Source: Streptomyces monomycini (GTDB lineage: Bacteria > Actinomycetota > Actinomycetes > Streptomycetales > Streptomycetaceae). Taken from it: a stretch of 64,000 nt of DNA. Numbering within the stretch: the stretch's first letter is position 1; each line of letters begins with the position of its first letter. Shown in pieces: positions 17,558 to 33,788 of the stretch. The notes beneath the pieces were generated by a model. The model was not told the DNA's origin. It did no database searches and saw only the letters and a list, made by a program, of their open reading frames with translations. The position numbers were made by a program, and so were the translations under genes. The DNA lies in contig NZ_JAFIQY010000002.1 of NCBI RefSeq assembly GCF_022271435.1, forward strand, positions 186,001 through 250,000, written 5' to 3'.

Positions 17558-19327
17558 ATGCCGCACCCCCTCATGTCCCGCACCCCCCGCTCCCGCCACA
17601 GACGGTGGCTCACCACCGCCTGCACCGGGCTGGCCGCTGCCGCCCTGACCGTCGCCGGCCCCCAGACCGGCGCCTCGGCGGCTCCCCACACCGCCACCCC
17701 CGGTGCCCCCGGTGCCCCGGGTATCGCCGCCGACGTCAACAACGCCAAGAACCCCGGGTTCGAGTCCGGGCTCTCCGGGTGGACGTGTTCGGCGGGCGCC
17801 GGTGCCACCGTGTCCTCCCCCGTGCACGGCGGCACCTCGGCGCTGAAGGCCACGCCGGCCGGCTCCGACCAGGCCAGGTGCTCGCAGACCGTGGCCGTCA
17901 AGCCTGGTTCCACGTACACGCTGAGCGCGTACGTCCAGGGCTCGTACGTCTATCTCGGCGCGAGCGGCACCGGGACCACCGACGTGTCCACCTGGGCCCC
18001 CGGCGCCACCACCTGGCAGCAGCTGAAGACCACCTTCACCACCGGCCCCTCCACCACCTCGGTCACCGTCTACACCCACGGCTGGTACGGGCAGTCCGCC
18101 TATTTCGCGGACGACATCAGCGTCTTCGGGCCGGACGGCGGCGGCAACGGCGACCCGGGCGACCCGGTTCCCGACGCGCCCGCCGGGCTGACCGCCGGCG
18201 CGGTCACCTCGTCCTCCGTGGCGCTCTCCTGGAGCCCGGCCAAGTACGCCACCGGGTACAGCGTCTACCGCGACGGCGCCAAGGTCCAGGCGGTCACCGG
18301 CACGTCGGCCACCGTGACCGGCCTGAGCCCGTCCACCGCGTACCGCTTCCAGGTCGCCGCGACCAACGCGGCGGGCGAGTCCGCCAAGTCCGCCGAGGTC
18401 ACCGCCACCACGTCCCCGGACGGCGGCGGCCCCGGCCCCTCCGTGCCGAAGCACGCGGTCACCGGTTACTGGCAGAACTTCAACAACGGCGCGACCGTGC
18501 AGAAGATCAGCGATGTGCCGGGCCACTACGACATCATCGCGGTCTCGTTCGCCGACGCCACCACCACACCCGGCGCGATCACCTTCAACCTCGACACGGC
18601 GGGCCTGGGCGGTTACACGGTCGCGCAGTTCAAGGCCGACATCCGGGCCAAGCAGGCGGCCGGCAAGAACGTCATCCTGTCCGTCGGCGGCGAGAAGGGC
18701 ACCATCTCCGTCAACGATGCCGCCTCGGCGAACAACTTCGCCAGCAGTGCCTACGCGCTGATGCAGGAGTACGGCTTCAACGGGGTCGACATCGACCTGG
18801 AGAACGGCATCAACCCCACCTACATGTCGCAGGCTCTGCGCTCACTGTCCCAGAAGGCGGGCAGCAAGCTGGTCATCACCATGGCCCCGCAGACCATCGA
18901 CATGCAGTCCACCCAGGGCGGCTACTTCAAGACCGCGCTGAACATCAAGGACATCCTCACCGTCGTCAACATGCAGTACTACAACAGCGGTTCGATGCTC
19001 GGCTGTGACGGCAAGGTCTACTCGCAGGGCACGGTGGACTTCCTCACCGCGCTGGCCTGCATCCAGCTCGAAGGCGGCCTCGACCCGTCCCAGGTGGGGA
19101 TCGGCGTTCCGGCCTCGACCCGGGCCGCCGGCGGCGGCTACGTGTCGCCCAGCGTCGTCAACAGCGCGCTGGACTGCCTCACCAAGGGGACCGGCTGCGG
19201 CTCCTTCAAGCCCGCCAAGACCTACCCGTCCCTGCGCGGCGCCATGACCTGGTCCACCAACTGGGACGCGGCGACCGGCAACGCCTGGTCCAACGCGGTG
19301 GGACCGCACGTGCACAGCCTGCCGTAG
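17558..19327 (+). CDS. Secreted GH18 chitinase with CBM and FnIII domains
   Basis: 589 residues. A long basic signal peptide (about 1-50) is followed by a carbohydrate-binding beta-sandwich (NPGFESGLSGWTC onwards, ~65-195), a Gly/Asp/Pro linker, one fibronectin-III domain (PDAPAGLTAGAVTSSSVALSW, ~205-290) and a C-terminal GH18 catalytic domain (~300-589). The active-site strand reads FNGVDIDLENG: the catalytic Glu and its two upstream Asp are present, but the first Asp of DxxDxDxE is Asn. The NMQYYNSG and MTWSTNWD motifs fit the ChiC/ChiD-like bacterial subgroup. It should hydrolyse chitin outside the cell and is preceded by a DasR-like operator. ATG at 17558 with GGAG upstream. Confidence 0.95.
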   Translation: MPHPLMSRTPRSRHRRWLTTACTGLAAAALTVAGPQTGASAAPHTATPGAPGAPGIAADVNNAKNPGFESGLSGWTCSAGAGATVSSPVHGGTSALKATPAGSDQARCSQTVAVKPGSTYTLSAYVQGSYVYLGASGTGTTDVSTWAPGATTWQQLKTTFTTGPSTTSVTVYTHGWYGQSAYFADDISVFGPDGGGNGDPGDPVPDAPAGLTAGAVTSSSVALSWSPAKYATGYSVYRDGAKVQAVTGTSATVTGLSPSTAYRFQVAATNAAGESAKSAEVTATTSPDGGGPGPSVPKHAVTGYWQNFNNGATVQKISDVPGHYDIIAVSFADATTTPGAITFNLDTAGLGGYTVAQFKADIRAKQAAGKNVILSVGGEKGTISVNDAASANNFASSAYALMQEYGFNGVDIDLENGINPTYMSQALRSLSQKAGSKLVITMAPQTIDMQSTQGGYFKTALNIKDILTVVNMQYYNSGSMLGCDGKVYSQGTVDFLTALACIQLEGGLDPSQVGIGVPASTRAAGGGYVSPSVVNSALDCLTKGTGCGSFKPAKTYPSLRGAMTWSTNWDAATGNAWSNAVGPHVHSLP

Positions 19328-19356
19328 CAGGGCATGCAGAAGGACGGCATGCAGAA

Positions 19357-19383
19357 GGGCGGCACACCGGTGGTGTGCCGCCC
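19357..19383. terminator. Bidirectional hairpin between chitinase and gatB
   Basis: GGGCGGCACACC (19357-19368) pairs perfectly with GGTGTGCCGCCC (19372-19383) around a three-base loop. It lies between the convergent 3' ends of the chitinase and gatB. No T-tract follows, as is usual in high-GC terminators. Just before it a 16-base unit (GCATGCAGAAGGaCGGC) is directly repeated. Confidence 0.75.
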
Positions 19384-19398
19384 CTCGCGTACCGGGTG

Positions 19399-20907
19399 TC
19401 AGCCCTCGACGCCCAGCTTCTCCAAGATCAGCTCACGGACCCGGGCCGCGTCGGCCTGGCCGCGGGTGGCCTTCATGACCGCGCCGACCAGCGCGCCGGC
19501 CGCCGCGACCTTGCCGCCACGGATCTTGTCCGCGATGGCGGCGTTGGACTCGATGGCCTCGTCGACCGCCTTGCCCAGCGCACCCTCGTCGGAGACGACC
19601 TTCAGGCCGCGCTTCTCGACGACGGTGTCCGGGTCGCCCTCGCCCGCGAGGACACCCTCGATGGTCTGGCGCGCCAGCTTGTCGTTGAGCGAGCCCTCGG
19701 CGACCAGCGCCGCCACCCGCGCGACCTGCTCCGGGGTGATGGCCAGGGCGGCGAGGTCGGTGCCGTCCTCGTTGGCGCGACGGGCCAGCTCGCCCATCCA
19801 CCACTTGCGGGCGGCGGCGGAGTCCGCGCCGGCCTCGGTGGTGGCGACGATCAGGTCCACGGCGCCGGCGTTGAGGATCGACTGCATGTCGTGCTCGGAG
19901 ACGCCCCACTCCTCGCGCAGCCGGTTACGGCGTACGCGCGGCAGCTCGGGCAGGCCCTTGCGCAGCTCCTCGACCCACTCGCGGGACGGGGCCACCGGCA
20001 CCAGGTCGGGCTCGGGGAAGTAGCGGTAGTCCTCCGCCTCCTCCTTGATCCGGCCGGGGGTGGTGGAGCCGTCCTCCTCGTGGAAGTGGCGGGTCTCCTG
20101 GACAATCGTGCCGCCGGAGGACAGCACGGCCGCGTGCCGCTGGATCTCGAAGCGGGCGGCCCGCTCGACCGACCGCAGCGAGTTGACGTTCTTCGTCTCC
20201 GAGCGGGTGCCGAACTTCTCGACGCCCTTCGGGCGCAGCGACAGGTTCACGTCGCAGCGCATCTGGCCCATCTCCATACGGGCCTCGGACACGCCCAGCG
20301 CCTTGATCAGCTCGCGCAGCTCGGCGACGTACGCCTTGGCGACCTCGGGGGCCCGCTCGCCCGCGCCCTGGATGGGCTTGGTGACGATCTCGATGAGCGG
20401 GATGCCGGCGCGGTTGTAGTCGAGGAGGGAGTGGGACGCGCCGTGGATACGGCCGGTGGCACCGCCGACGTGGGTCGACTTGCCGGTGTCCTCCTCCATG
20501 TGGGCGCGCTCGATCTCCACGCGGAAGATCTCGCCGTCCTCCAGCTGGACGTCCAGGTACCCGTCGAAGGCGATGGGCTCGTCGTACTGCGACGTCTGGA
20601 AGTTCTTCGGCATGTCCGGATAGAAGTAGTTCTTCCGGGCGAAACGGCACCACTCGGCGATCGAGCAGTTCAGGGCCAGGCCGATCTTGACGGCGGACTC
20701 GACGCCCACCGCGTTGACGACCGGGAGCGAGCCGGGCATGCCCAGGCAGGTGGGGCAGGTCTGCGAGTTGGCGTCGGCGCCCAGGGACGTCGAGCACCCG
20801 CAGAACATCTTGGTCTTGGTGCCGAGTTCGACGTGCACCTCAAGACCCATCACAGGGTCGTAGGTGGTCAGCGCGTCCTCGTACGACACCAGTTCAGTGA
20901 CGGTCAC
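19399..20907 (-). CDS. gatB: Asp/Glu-tRNA amidotransferase subunit B
   Basis: 502 residues, full length. GatB is the kinase/tRNA-recognition subunit of GatCAB, which converts Glu-tRNA(Gln) and Asp-tRNA(Asn) to the amide forms. Family signatures are [35 protein letters not shown], the Cys pair in [22 protein letters not shown] and the C-terminal YqeY-like helical domain ending [11 protein letters not shown]. It is last in gatC-gatA-small membrane gene-gatB. ATG or GTG near 20907 precedes [10 protein letters not shown]. Confidence 0.97.
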   Translation of the reverse strand: MTVTELVSYEDALTTYDPVMGLEVHVELGTKTKMFCGCSTSLGADANSQTCPTCLGMPGSLPVVNAVGVESAVKIGLALNCSIAEWCRFARKNYFYPDMPKNFQTSQYDEPIAFDGYLDVQLEDGEIFRVEIERAHMEEDTGKSTHVGGATGRIHGASHSLLDYNRAGIPLIEIVTKPIQGAGERAPEVAKAYVAELRELIKALGVSEARMEMGQMRCDVNLSLRPKGVEKFGTRSETKNVNSLRSVERAARFEIQRHAAVLSSGGTIVQETRHFHEEDGSTTPGRIKEEAEDYRYFPEPDLVPVAPSREWVEELRKGLPELPRVRRNRLREEWGVSEHDMQSILNAGAVDLIVATTEAGADSAAARKWWMGELARRANEDGTDLAALAITPEQVARVAALVAEGSLNDKLARQTIEGVLAGEGDPDTVVEKRGLKVVSDEGALGKAVDEAIESNAAIADKIRGGKVAAAGALVGAVMKATRGQADAARVRELILEKLGVEG

Positions 20908-20931
20908 GGAAAACTAACCTCTCAGTCCCGC

Positions 20932-21174
20932 TCAGCCCGCGAGCACGTCGTCGTCGCCGAGACGACGCAGATCGCGGATCAGCAGCGCGACTCCGGTGGC
21001 GATGGCGGCGGCGGAGACGACGGCGTCCAGGAGCTGGAGCCGGTCCTGCTCGCCCTTGGCCGCCTTCGCCTGCTTGACGACGCTCACCGCACCGAACAGC
21101 GTGGTGCCGATGGACAGATACGTACCGGCCTTGGACTTCTTGAAGCCCTTGGCCTTCGCAAGCTTTCCACTCAC
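20932..21174 (-). CDS. Small membrane protein inside the gat operon
   Basis: 80 residues, unknown function. A basic N-terminus ([18 protein letters not shown]) precedes hydrophobic stretches ([14 protein letters not shown] and [19 protein letters not shown]) separated by a Lys-rich loop. The GTG start overlaps the gatA stop (GTGA), so it is translationally coupled to gatA, and gatB follows 24 bases after its stop. From memory, an equivalent small gene lies between gatA and gatB in S. coelicolor (SCO5500 region). Confidence 0.8.
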   Translation of the reverse strand: MSGKLAKAKGFKKSKAGTYLSIGTTLFGAVSVVKQAKAAKGEQDRLQLLDAVVSAAAIATGVALLIRDLRRLGDDDVLAG

Positions 21175-22673
21175 AGGGACGGTGCCTCCTCAAGCAGCGG
21201 GTGCCCCCAACGGGCGGTGAACGCGGCCTCGACCGCGGCACCGACCTTGTAGAGCCGGTCGTCGGCCATGGCAGGGGCGATGATCTGCAGCCCCACCGGC
21301 AGCCCGTCCTCGGGGGCCAGGCCGCAGGGCAGCGACATGGCCGCGTTGCCTGCCAGGTTCGTCGGGATCGTGCACAGGTCGGCGAGGTACATCGCCATCG
21401 GGTCGTCGGCGCGCTCGCCGATCGGGAAGGCCGTGGTGGGCGTGGTCGGCGAGATCAGCACGTCGACCTGCTCGAAGGCCTTCTCGAAGTCCTGGGTGAT
21501 CAGGGTGCGGACCTTCTGCGCCGAGCCGTAGTACGCGTCGTAGTAGCCGGAGCTGAGCGCGTACGTGCCGAGCATCACGCGGCGCTTGACCTCGGGACCG
21601 AAGCCGGCCTCGCGGGTCAGGGCCGTGACGTCCTCGGCCGACCGGGTGCCGTCGTCGCCGACCCGCAGGCCGTAGCGCATGGCGTCGAAGCGGGCCAGGT
21701 TCGAGGAGCACTCGGAGGGCGCGATCAGGTAGTACGCCGACAGCGCGAGGTCGAAGGACGGGCAGGAGATCTCGACGATCTCCGCGCCCAGCTCGCGCAG
21801 CAGCTCGACGGACTCGTTGAAGCGCTGCATGACGCCGGCCTGGTAGCCCTCGCCGGAGAACTCCTTGACGACGCCGACGCGCATGCCCTTGACGTCACCG
21901 TTGCGGGCCGCCTCGACGACCGGCGGGACCGGCGCGTCGATGGAGGTGGAGTCCAGCTCGTCGTGGCCGGCGATGGCCTCGTGCAGCAGGGCCGCGTCCA
22001 GGACCGTACGGGCGCAGGGCCCGCCCTGGTCGAGGGACGAGGAGAAGGCCACCATGCCGTAGCGGGAGACCGCGCCGTAGGTGGGCTTGACGCCGACCGT
22101 GCCGGTGACGGCGGCGGGCTGGCGGATCGAGCCGCCGGTGTCCGTGCCGATGGCGAGCGGGGCCTCGTAGGCGGCCAGCGCGGCGGAGGAGCCGCCGCCG
22201 GAGCCGCCGGGGATGCGGGTGAGGTCCCAGGGGTTGCCGGTCGGGCCGTAGGCGCTGTTCTCGGTGGAGGACCCCATGGCGAACTCGTCCATGTTGGTCT
22301 TGCCGAGGATGACGACGTCGGCGGCCTTGAGCCGCTTGGTCACCGTCGCGTCGTACGGCGGGATCCAGCCTTCGAGGATCTTCGAGCCGACGGTGGTGGG
22401 AATGCCCTCCGTGGTGAAGATGTCCTTCAGGGCGAGCGGGACGCCGGCCAGCGGGCCCAGCTTCTCGCCGCGCTCGCGCTTGGCGTCCACCGCACGGGCC
22501 TGGGCGAGGGCGCCCTCGCGGTCCACGTGCAGGAAGGCGTGCACCTTCTCGTCGACGGCCTCGATGCGGGCCAGGTGCGCCTCGGTGACCTCGACGGCCG
22601 TGACCTCGCCGGCGGCGATCTTCGCCGCGGTCTCGGCGGCGGTGAGCTTGATCAGATCTGCCATGTCGGTCAC
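21171..22673 (-). CDS. gatA: Asp/Glu-tRNA amidotransferase subunit A
   Basis: 500 residues. GatA is the amidase subunit that hydrolyses glutamine to supply ammonia to GatB. The amidase signature is complete: catalytic Lys in PLALKDIF, then [13 protein letters not shown] with the cis-Ser and nucleophile Ser ([11 protein letters not shown]). The GTG start at 22673 overlaps the gatC stop by four bases; ATG at 22664 (MADLIKLT) is an alternative. Centre of the gat operon. Confidence 0.97.
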   Translation of the reverse strand: MTDMADLIKLTAAETAAKIAAGEVTAVEVTEAHLARIEAVDEKVHAFLHVDREGALAQARAVDAKRERGEKLGPLAGVPLALKDIFTTEGIPTTVGSKILEGWIPPYDATVTKRLKAADVVILGKTNMDEFAMGSSTENSAYGPTGNPWDLTRIPGGSGGGSSAALAAYEAPLAIGTDTGGSIRQPAAVTGTVGVKPTYGAVSRYGMVAFSSSLDQGGPCARTVLDAALLHEAIAGHDELDSTSIDAPVPPVVEAARNGDVKGMRVGVVKEFSGEGYQAGVMQRFNESVELLRELGAEIVEISCPSFDLALSAYYLIAPSECSSNLARFDAMRYGLRVGDDGTRSAEDVTALTREAGFGPEVKRRVMLGTYALSSGYYDAYYGSAQKVRTLITQDFEKAFEQVDVLISPTTPTTAFPIGERADDPMAMYLADLCTIPTNLAGNAAMSLPCGLAPEDGLPVGLQIIAPAMADDRLYKVGAAVEAAFTARWGHPLLEEAPSL

Positions 22674-22966
22674 TCCTCCCCCAGGATCTGCGGCACCTTG
22701 AAACGCTGCTGTTCCTGGGCCGGGGCGCCGGACAGCGCCTGCTCGGGCGTCAGCGACGGACGGACCACGTCCGGGCGCATGACATTGGTCAGGGGCAGCG
22801 GGTGGGAGGTCGGCGGTACGTCTTGGTCGGCGACCTCGGAGACGCGGGCGACCGCGCCGATGATGTCGTCGAGCTGTCCGGCGAAGTGATCGAGCTCTTC
22901 GTCCTTCAGCTCCAAGCGCGCCAGCCGGGCGAGGTGGGCAACCTCCTCGCGCGTGATGCCAGGCAT
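22670..22966 (-). CDS. gatC: Asp/Glu-tRNA amidotransferase subunit C
   Basis: 98 residues, normal length for GatC, which wraps around and stabilises GatA. It begins [21 protein letters not shown], the usual helical start, and contains [18 protein letters not shown], the typical conserved loop. GAGGAT lies seven bases before the ATG. First gene of the gat operon, with a TAGGAT -10 element about 45 bases upstream. Confidence 0.96.
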   Translation of the reverse strand: MPGITREEVAHLARLARLELKDEELDHFAGQLDDIIGAVARVSEVADQDVPPTSHPLPLTNVMRPDVVRPSLTPEQALSGAPAQEQQRFKVPQILGEE

Positions 22967-23011
22967 GCAGCGATCCTCAGGGTGAGTGTCTTGGCTGTGT
23001 TGTCCGGGCCA

Positions 23012-23041
23012 ATCCTATGGCGTACGCAACGGGGGTTCGAA
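23012..23041 (-). promoter_or_regulatory. Candidate gat operon promoter
   Basis: On the minus strand TAGGAT (23017-23012), the classic streptomycete -10, lies 18 bases downstream of TTCGAA (23041-23036), a weak -35. It would give a leader of about 38 bases ahead of gatC. Confidence 0.45.
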
Positions 23042-23308
23042 ACGCATTCCCGCAGTCGCGGGCACGGACCGCGCGGGGCAGGCGGGCACGGGGCGTGCGG
23101 GGCGGGCGGCCGCCAGGGGTGGGGGCGGGGGCGCGGGAGGTGTGGGGGCAGGGGCGGCGGAGGTGTGGCGGTGGGGGTGCGTGGGGCCCGTGCGGGGCCT
23201 GCGAGGGGTGCGGGGCGGCCGCGCCGTACGGGAGCGGGCGGGCCGGGGCCGGGAGGCGCTTGCCGTACGGGATCCGGGCGGCGCATGCCGTACGGGACGG
23301 GGCGGGAC

Positions 23309-23370
23309 GGGCCCGGGAGCGCCAGGCCGGGCAGATGGCCGGGCCCGGGAGCGCCGGGCCGGGCAGATGG
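23309..23370. repeat. 32-bp direct repeat beside rmdB 3' end
   Basis: GGGCCCGGGAGCGCC(A/G)GGCCGGGCAGATGG occurs twice, at 23309-23338 and 23341-23370, with one mismatch. The second copy ends two bases before the rmdB stop codon. The rest of the gap from 23042 to here is a G-rich, low-complexity tract (repeated GCCGTACGGG and runs of four or five G) without genes. Confidence 0.8.
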
Positions 23371-23371
23371 G

Positions 23372-25489
23372 TCAGATGACGCGCTGGTCGGCTTCCTCGA
23401 CCGCCGTGGCGCGCTCGTGCCGGGGTTCGACGGCGGGTCGCTCCGCCTCGCGCTGCCAGCCGCGCTCGCCGCGGGCCCGCAGCCAGGCGGTGGTCTCGTC
23501 CGGCGGCATCGCGGCGGCGACCAGCCAGCCCTGTACGGCGTCGCAGCCCAGGTCGCGCAGCCGCTCCCAGGTCTCGTCGTCCTCGACGCCCTCGGCGACC
23601 ACCAGCAGGCCGAGCGAGTGGGCCAGGTCCAGGGTGCAGCGGACGATCTCGGCGTCCTCGTTGTCCACGGCGAGCCGGGCGACGAAGGAGCGGTCGATCT
23701 TCAGCTCGCTGACCGGCAGGCGGCGCAGGTGGACGAGGGACGAATAGCCGGTGCCGAAGTCGTCCAGGGACATCTTGACGCCGTGGCCGGTCAGCCCGGC
23801 CAGCGTGTCGGCGGCCCGCTGCGGGTCCTCCAGCAGGACGTGTTCCGTTATCTCCAACTGGAGGGAGCCGGGCGGCACCTGATGGCGGGCCAGCCGCGCG
23901 GCCACCGCGCCGGCGAAGCCGGGGGTGTGCACGTCGCGCGGCGAGACGTTGACCGCGACCGGTACCTCCAGGCCGGACGCGCGCCACCGGGCCACCTGGG
24001 CGAGCGCGGTCTCCAGGACGTACTCCGTCAGGCGCGGCATCAGCCCGGACGACTCGGCGATGGCGATGAACTCGTCCGGCGGCACCCGGCCGCGCTCCGG
24101 ATGGACCCACCGGACCAGCGCCTCCAGCCCGGCCACGTGCCCGTCGAAGCCGACCTTGGGCTGGTAGTGCAGCTCCACGTCGCCGGCGTCCAGCGCGCGG
24201 CGCAGATCACCCAGGAGGCCGAGCCGGTCGGGAGTGTTGCCGTCCCGCTTGGCCTCGTACACCTCGACGCCGCTGCGGTCCCGCTTGGCCTGGTACATGG
24301 CGACGTCGGCCCGGCGCAGCAGGCCCTCGGCGTCCAGGGCGTGGTCGGGGAAGACCGCGACCCCCGCGCTGGCTTCGAGCACGAGGGTGAGTCCGTCCAG
24401 GTCGAGCGGCGAGCCGAGGGCCGCGACCAGGTTGCGGGCCACCCGCTGGGCACTGGTCAGGGAGTCCGCGGTGGGCAGCAGGACCGCGAACTCGTCGCCG
24501 CCGAGCCGGGCGACCTCGGCGCCGCGCGGCAGCGCGTGCCGCAGCCGGTCGGCTATCTGGAGCAGCAGCCGGTCGCCCGCGAGGTGCCCGAGGGTGTCGT
24601 TGACCGAGCGGAAACGGTCCAGGTCGATCAGGACCAGGGCGGAACGGGCGCCGATGCGCTCGGCGTCGTCCAGCGCGGTCCAGGTGCGCTCCAGCAGCCA
24701 CTGGCGGTTGGGCAGGCCGGTGAGCGGGTCCCGCAGCTGCTCCTCGGCGCGGGCGCGGGCGATCCACAGGGTGGAGTCCAGGGCGATCAGCGGTACGGCG
24801 AACATCGGCAGCAGGAACGGCGCGTGCACGGCGGCCACCACGATCAGCGGCGAGATGCCGATCAGCGCGACGCCGACCAGGGCCTGCCGGGCCAGGGCCG
24901 TCCGGGCGACGGTGGGCAGGCTGCCGCTGCGCGAGGCCATCGTGCACCAGAGCAGGGCGCGGGTGACGACCAGGTAGGCGGCGGCCGCGACCAGGATGTC
25001 GGGCAGTACGGAAAGGTCCCAGGCCGCGGGCTGCCACGGGTGTTCGACGGTCGGTACGACGTGGAAGGCGGCGAGGCCCAGCGCCGCGGCGCCGACCCCG
25101 AGGATGTCCACCGCGCCGTGCAGCAGGGCCTGTCGCCAGCGGTGCCGTCGCGCGGCGCCGACCAGCAGCACGACGGCGACGCTCACCAGGGCGGCGGGCA
25201 CCCAGCCGTAGAGCAGCAGGACGGCGAGGGCCAGCGCCGCGCCCGAGCCCGTGCCGCCCCACCAGCGGTCGCGGCCGAGGGCGACGAGGTGGCCCACGAT
25301 GACACCGGTCAGGATCGCCAGGGCCCAGCCGACGGCGCCTTCCGGGAACAGGGCCCGGCCGGCGCCGAGCGTGCGGATCACTCCCGCCGCGAGCGCGGTA
25401 CCCGCCACCAGCACGACGGCCGCGGGCAGCGCGGGCACGACGAGCCGGCGGAGCCGCGACGCCGGAGCGGCGCTGTCGGTCGGTTTCAT
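23372..25489 (-). CDS. rmdB: GGDEF-EAL cyclic di-GMP phosphodiesterase
   Basis: 705 residues. Several membrane helices (about 10-250) precede a GGDEF domain ([11 protein letters not shown] near 330-334) and an intact EAL domain: GLEALVRW near 456, ELEITEHVLL-type motif, MSLDDFGTGYSSL and LKIDRSFVARL. The inhibitory RxxD motif is absent before GGDEF. Residues needed for phosphodiesterase activity are present, unlike the EAL gene near ilvB. Position directly beside ligA matches S. coelicolor RmdB (SCO5495, from memory), a phosphodiesterase that promotes aerial-mycelium development. ATG at 25489 with GAGAGG upstream; an in-frame extension to 25609 is less likely. Confidence 0.9.
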   Translation of the reverse strand: MKPTDSAAPASRLRRLVVPALPAAVVLVAGTALAAGVIRTLGAGRALFPEGAVGWALAILTGVIVGHLVALGRDRWWGGTGSGAALALAVLLLYGWVPAALVSVAVVLLVGAARRHRWRQALLHGAVDILGVGAAALGLAAFHVVPTVEHPWQPAAWDLSVLPDILVAAAAYLVVTRALLWCTMASRSGSLPTVARTALARQALVGVALIGISPLIVVAAVHAPFLLPMFAVPLIALDSTLWIARARAEEQLRDPLTGLPNRQWLLERTWTALDDAERIGARSALVLIDLDRFRSVNDTLGHLAGDRLLLQIADRLRHALPRGAEVARLGGDEFAVLLPTADSLTSAQRVARNLVAALGSPLDLDGLTLVLEASAGVAVFPDHALDAEGLLRRADVAMYQAKRDRSGVEVYEAKRDGNTPDRLGLLGDLRRALDAGDVELHYQPKVGFDGHVAGLEALVRWVHPERGRVPPDEFIAIAESSGLMPRLTEYVLETALAQVARWRASGLEVPVAVNVSPRDVHTPGFAGAVAARLARHQVPPGSLQLEITEHVLLEDPQRAADTLAGLTGHGVKMSLDDFGTGYSSLVHLRRLPVSELKIDRSFVARLAVDNEDAEIVRCTLDLAHSLGLLVVAEGVEDDETWERLRDLGCDAVQGWLVAAAMPPDETTAWLRARGERGWQREAERPAVEPRHERATAVEEADQRVI

Positions 25490-25645
25490 TCCGATACCTC
25501 TCACAGCCGGCTGTGCCCGCGCCACGGCAGGCGCACACCTCAACAGTAGGCCGCAGAAGGCCGCCGCGGGCAGCGATCGGCAGCGGTTGCCCGAATGCGA
25601 CCCGGCCATCCGGAACCATCTGCTATGCGCCGATGAGGTGACTCC

Positions 25646-28928
<3,283 letters not shown>

Positions 28929-29081
28929 CGTCCGAGGGTAAGTGGTCTCGCCCTGGGCCACGGGCGGCCGGGTGGGTCGCCGGGCCCGGGGCCGCGGTGA
29001 CGGCCGGGCCGGGTCCGTCACCGATGTCCGCGATCGCCGGACGGGCCGGAAGGTGCGGCCCCCGGCCCCGTCGGCAGCCGC

Positions 29082-29771
29082 TCAGCGCCCCGGCCGCACC
29101 GTCAGGTCGTTGATCTCCGCGTCGCGCGGGAGGTCGAGCGCGGTCAGCAGGGTCGTGGCCACCGACTCCGGGTCGATCCACTGGGAGGCGTCGTAGTCGC
29201 GGCCCTCCTGGCGGAAGACGTTCTCCTGCATGGGGGTGGCGGTGCGGCCCGGGTAGATGGAGGTCACCCGTACACCGTTGCCGTGCTCCTCGGCGCGCAG
29301 CGAGTCGGCGAGCGCCTTCAGGCCGTGCTTGCTGGCGGCGTAGGCGCCCCACTGGGCGTGGGCGTGCAGGCCGGCGCCGGAGTTGACGAAGACGACGTGG
29401 CCCTTGGCGGTCCGCAGCTGCGGGAGGAACTGGCGGGTCAGCTCGGCGGGCGAGACCAGGTTGGCGGCGAGGGTGCGCTGCCAGGCCTTGGGGCCGAGGT
29501 CGCCGACGGCGCCCAGTTCGACGACGCCCGCGATGTGCAGCAGGGAGTCGAGGCGGTCCGGCAGCGACTGCTTGCCGAAGGCCCAGTCCAGCTTCTCGGG
29601 GGTGGCGAGGTCGCCGACCACCGTGCGGGCGCCGGGGAACTGCGCGGCCAGTTCCTTGGCGCGGCCGGCGTCGCGCGCCAGCAGCCAGAGTTCCTCGCCG
29701 CGGCCGGCGAGCCGCCGCGCGACCGCCGCTCCGATGCCCGATCCTGCGCCCGTGATCAAGTGCGTACCCAT
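29082..29771 (-). CDS. Short-chain dehydrogenase/reductase
   Basis: 229 residues, classical SDR length. The cofactor motif TGAGSGIGAAVAR is at the N-terminus (about 6-19), the catalytic Ser lies in FVNSGAG, and Tyr/Lys in YAASKHGLKALAD. NADP(H) preference is likely given the Arg after the second strand (LLARDAGR). PGRTATPM follows the active site, as in the YdfG-like subgroup. Substrate unknown. ATG at 29771. Confidence 0.92.
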   Translation of the reverse strand: MGTHLITGAGSGIGAAVARRLAGRGEELWLLARDAGRAKELAAQFPGARTVVGDLATPEKLDWAFGKQSLPDRLDSLLHIAGVVELGAVGDLGPKAWQRTLAANLVSPAELTRQFLPQLRTAKGHVVFVNSGAGLHAHAQWGAYAASKHGLKALADSLRAEEHGNGVRVTSIYPGRTATPMQENVFRQEGRDYDASQWIDPESVATTLLTALDLPRDAEINDLTVRPGR

Positions 29772-29873
29772 GGGCCCGATCCTAACGAGGGGGACCGGGA
29801 CGGCGCGGGCGCGTCCGCGCGGAGCGGAATGATTCATTCCGCCTCGGCGCCGGTCCCCGCCGCCGCTCCCGTC

Positions 29874-30416
29874 TCAGCCCTGGAGGCCCGCCCGCTCCTC
29901 CAGGTAGGCCAGCGCCCCGGCGCCGTCCTCCGCGAAGAAGACCAGCTCCGCGAGCGGCAGCGGCAGGAAGCCTTCCTTCTCCATGCGCTGGAACTGCTCC
30001 TTGAGGCCGTCGTAGAAACCGGCGGCGTTCAGCAGCACCACGGGCTTGGTGTGCAGGCCGTGCTTCTTCAGCTCCAGGATCTCGGTGGCCTCGTCGAGCG
30101 TGCCGGTGCCGCCGACCATGACGACGATCGCGTCGGCGCGCGCCAGCAGCTCGGCCTTGCGCTCGGCAAGGTCCTTGGTGACCACCATGTCGTCCACCCC
30201 GGGCCGCACCTTGTGCGCGAGGAAGTCCACCGAGACGCCGACGAGCCGGCCGCCCGCCGCCTCCACGCCGTCCGCCATGACCTTCATCAGTCCGCTGTCC
30301 GAGCCGCCCCACACCATGGCGTGGCCGCCCTTGCCGATCAGCTCGGCGAACTCGCGGGCGGGTCCGGTGTAGCGGGCGTCGAGGTCGGCGGCGGAGCAGA
30401 AGACACAGATGTTCAT
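29874..30416 (-). CDS. LOG-family (TIGR00730) Rossmann protein
   Basis: 180 residues. LOG-family proteins are nucleotide 5'-monophosphate phosphoribohydrolases related to plant cytokinin-activating enzymes. Seen here: N-terminal NICVFCSA, WGGSDSGLM, and the active-site loop VGGTGTLDEATE. The usual Pro of PGGxGTxxE is Val. The end (LVFFAEDGAGALAYLEE) fits the family. ATG at 30416; a GTG three codons upstream is possible. Neither has a clear ribosome-binding site. Confidence 0.85.
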   Translation of the reverse strand: MNICVFCSAADLDARYTGPAREFAELIGKGGHAMVWGGSDSGLMKVMADGVEAAGGRLVGVSVDFLAHKVRPGVDDMVVTKDLAERKAELLARADAIVVMVGGTGTLDEATEILELKKHGLHTKPVVLLNAAGFYDGLKEQFQRMEKEGFLPLPLAELVFFAEDGAGALAYLEERAGLQG

Positions 30417-30498
30417 ACCGGCCACTGTACGAGCCGGTACCGACAGTGGGCCGGGCGCCGGGGCGGGCCCTCGGACCGGCCCACCCCGGATCAGCCCG

Positions 30499-33788
<3,290 letters not shown>

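Noticed and set aside
22802..25549. A 915-codon plus-strand frame over gatC and rmdB
   Set aside because: Antisense to two well-supported genes; typical Gly/Gln/Arg shadow composition.
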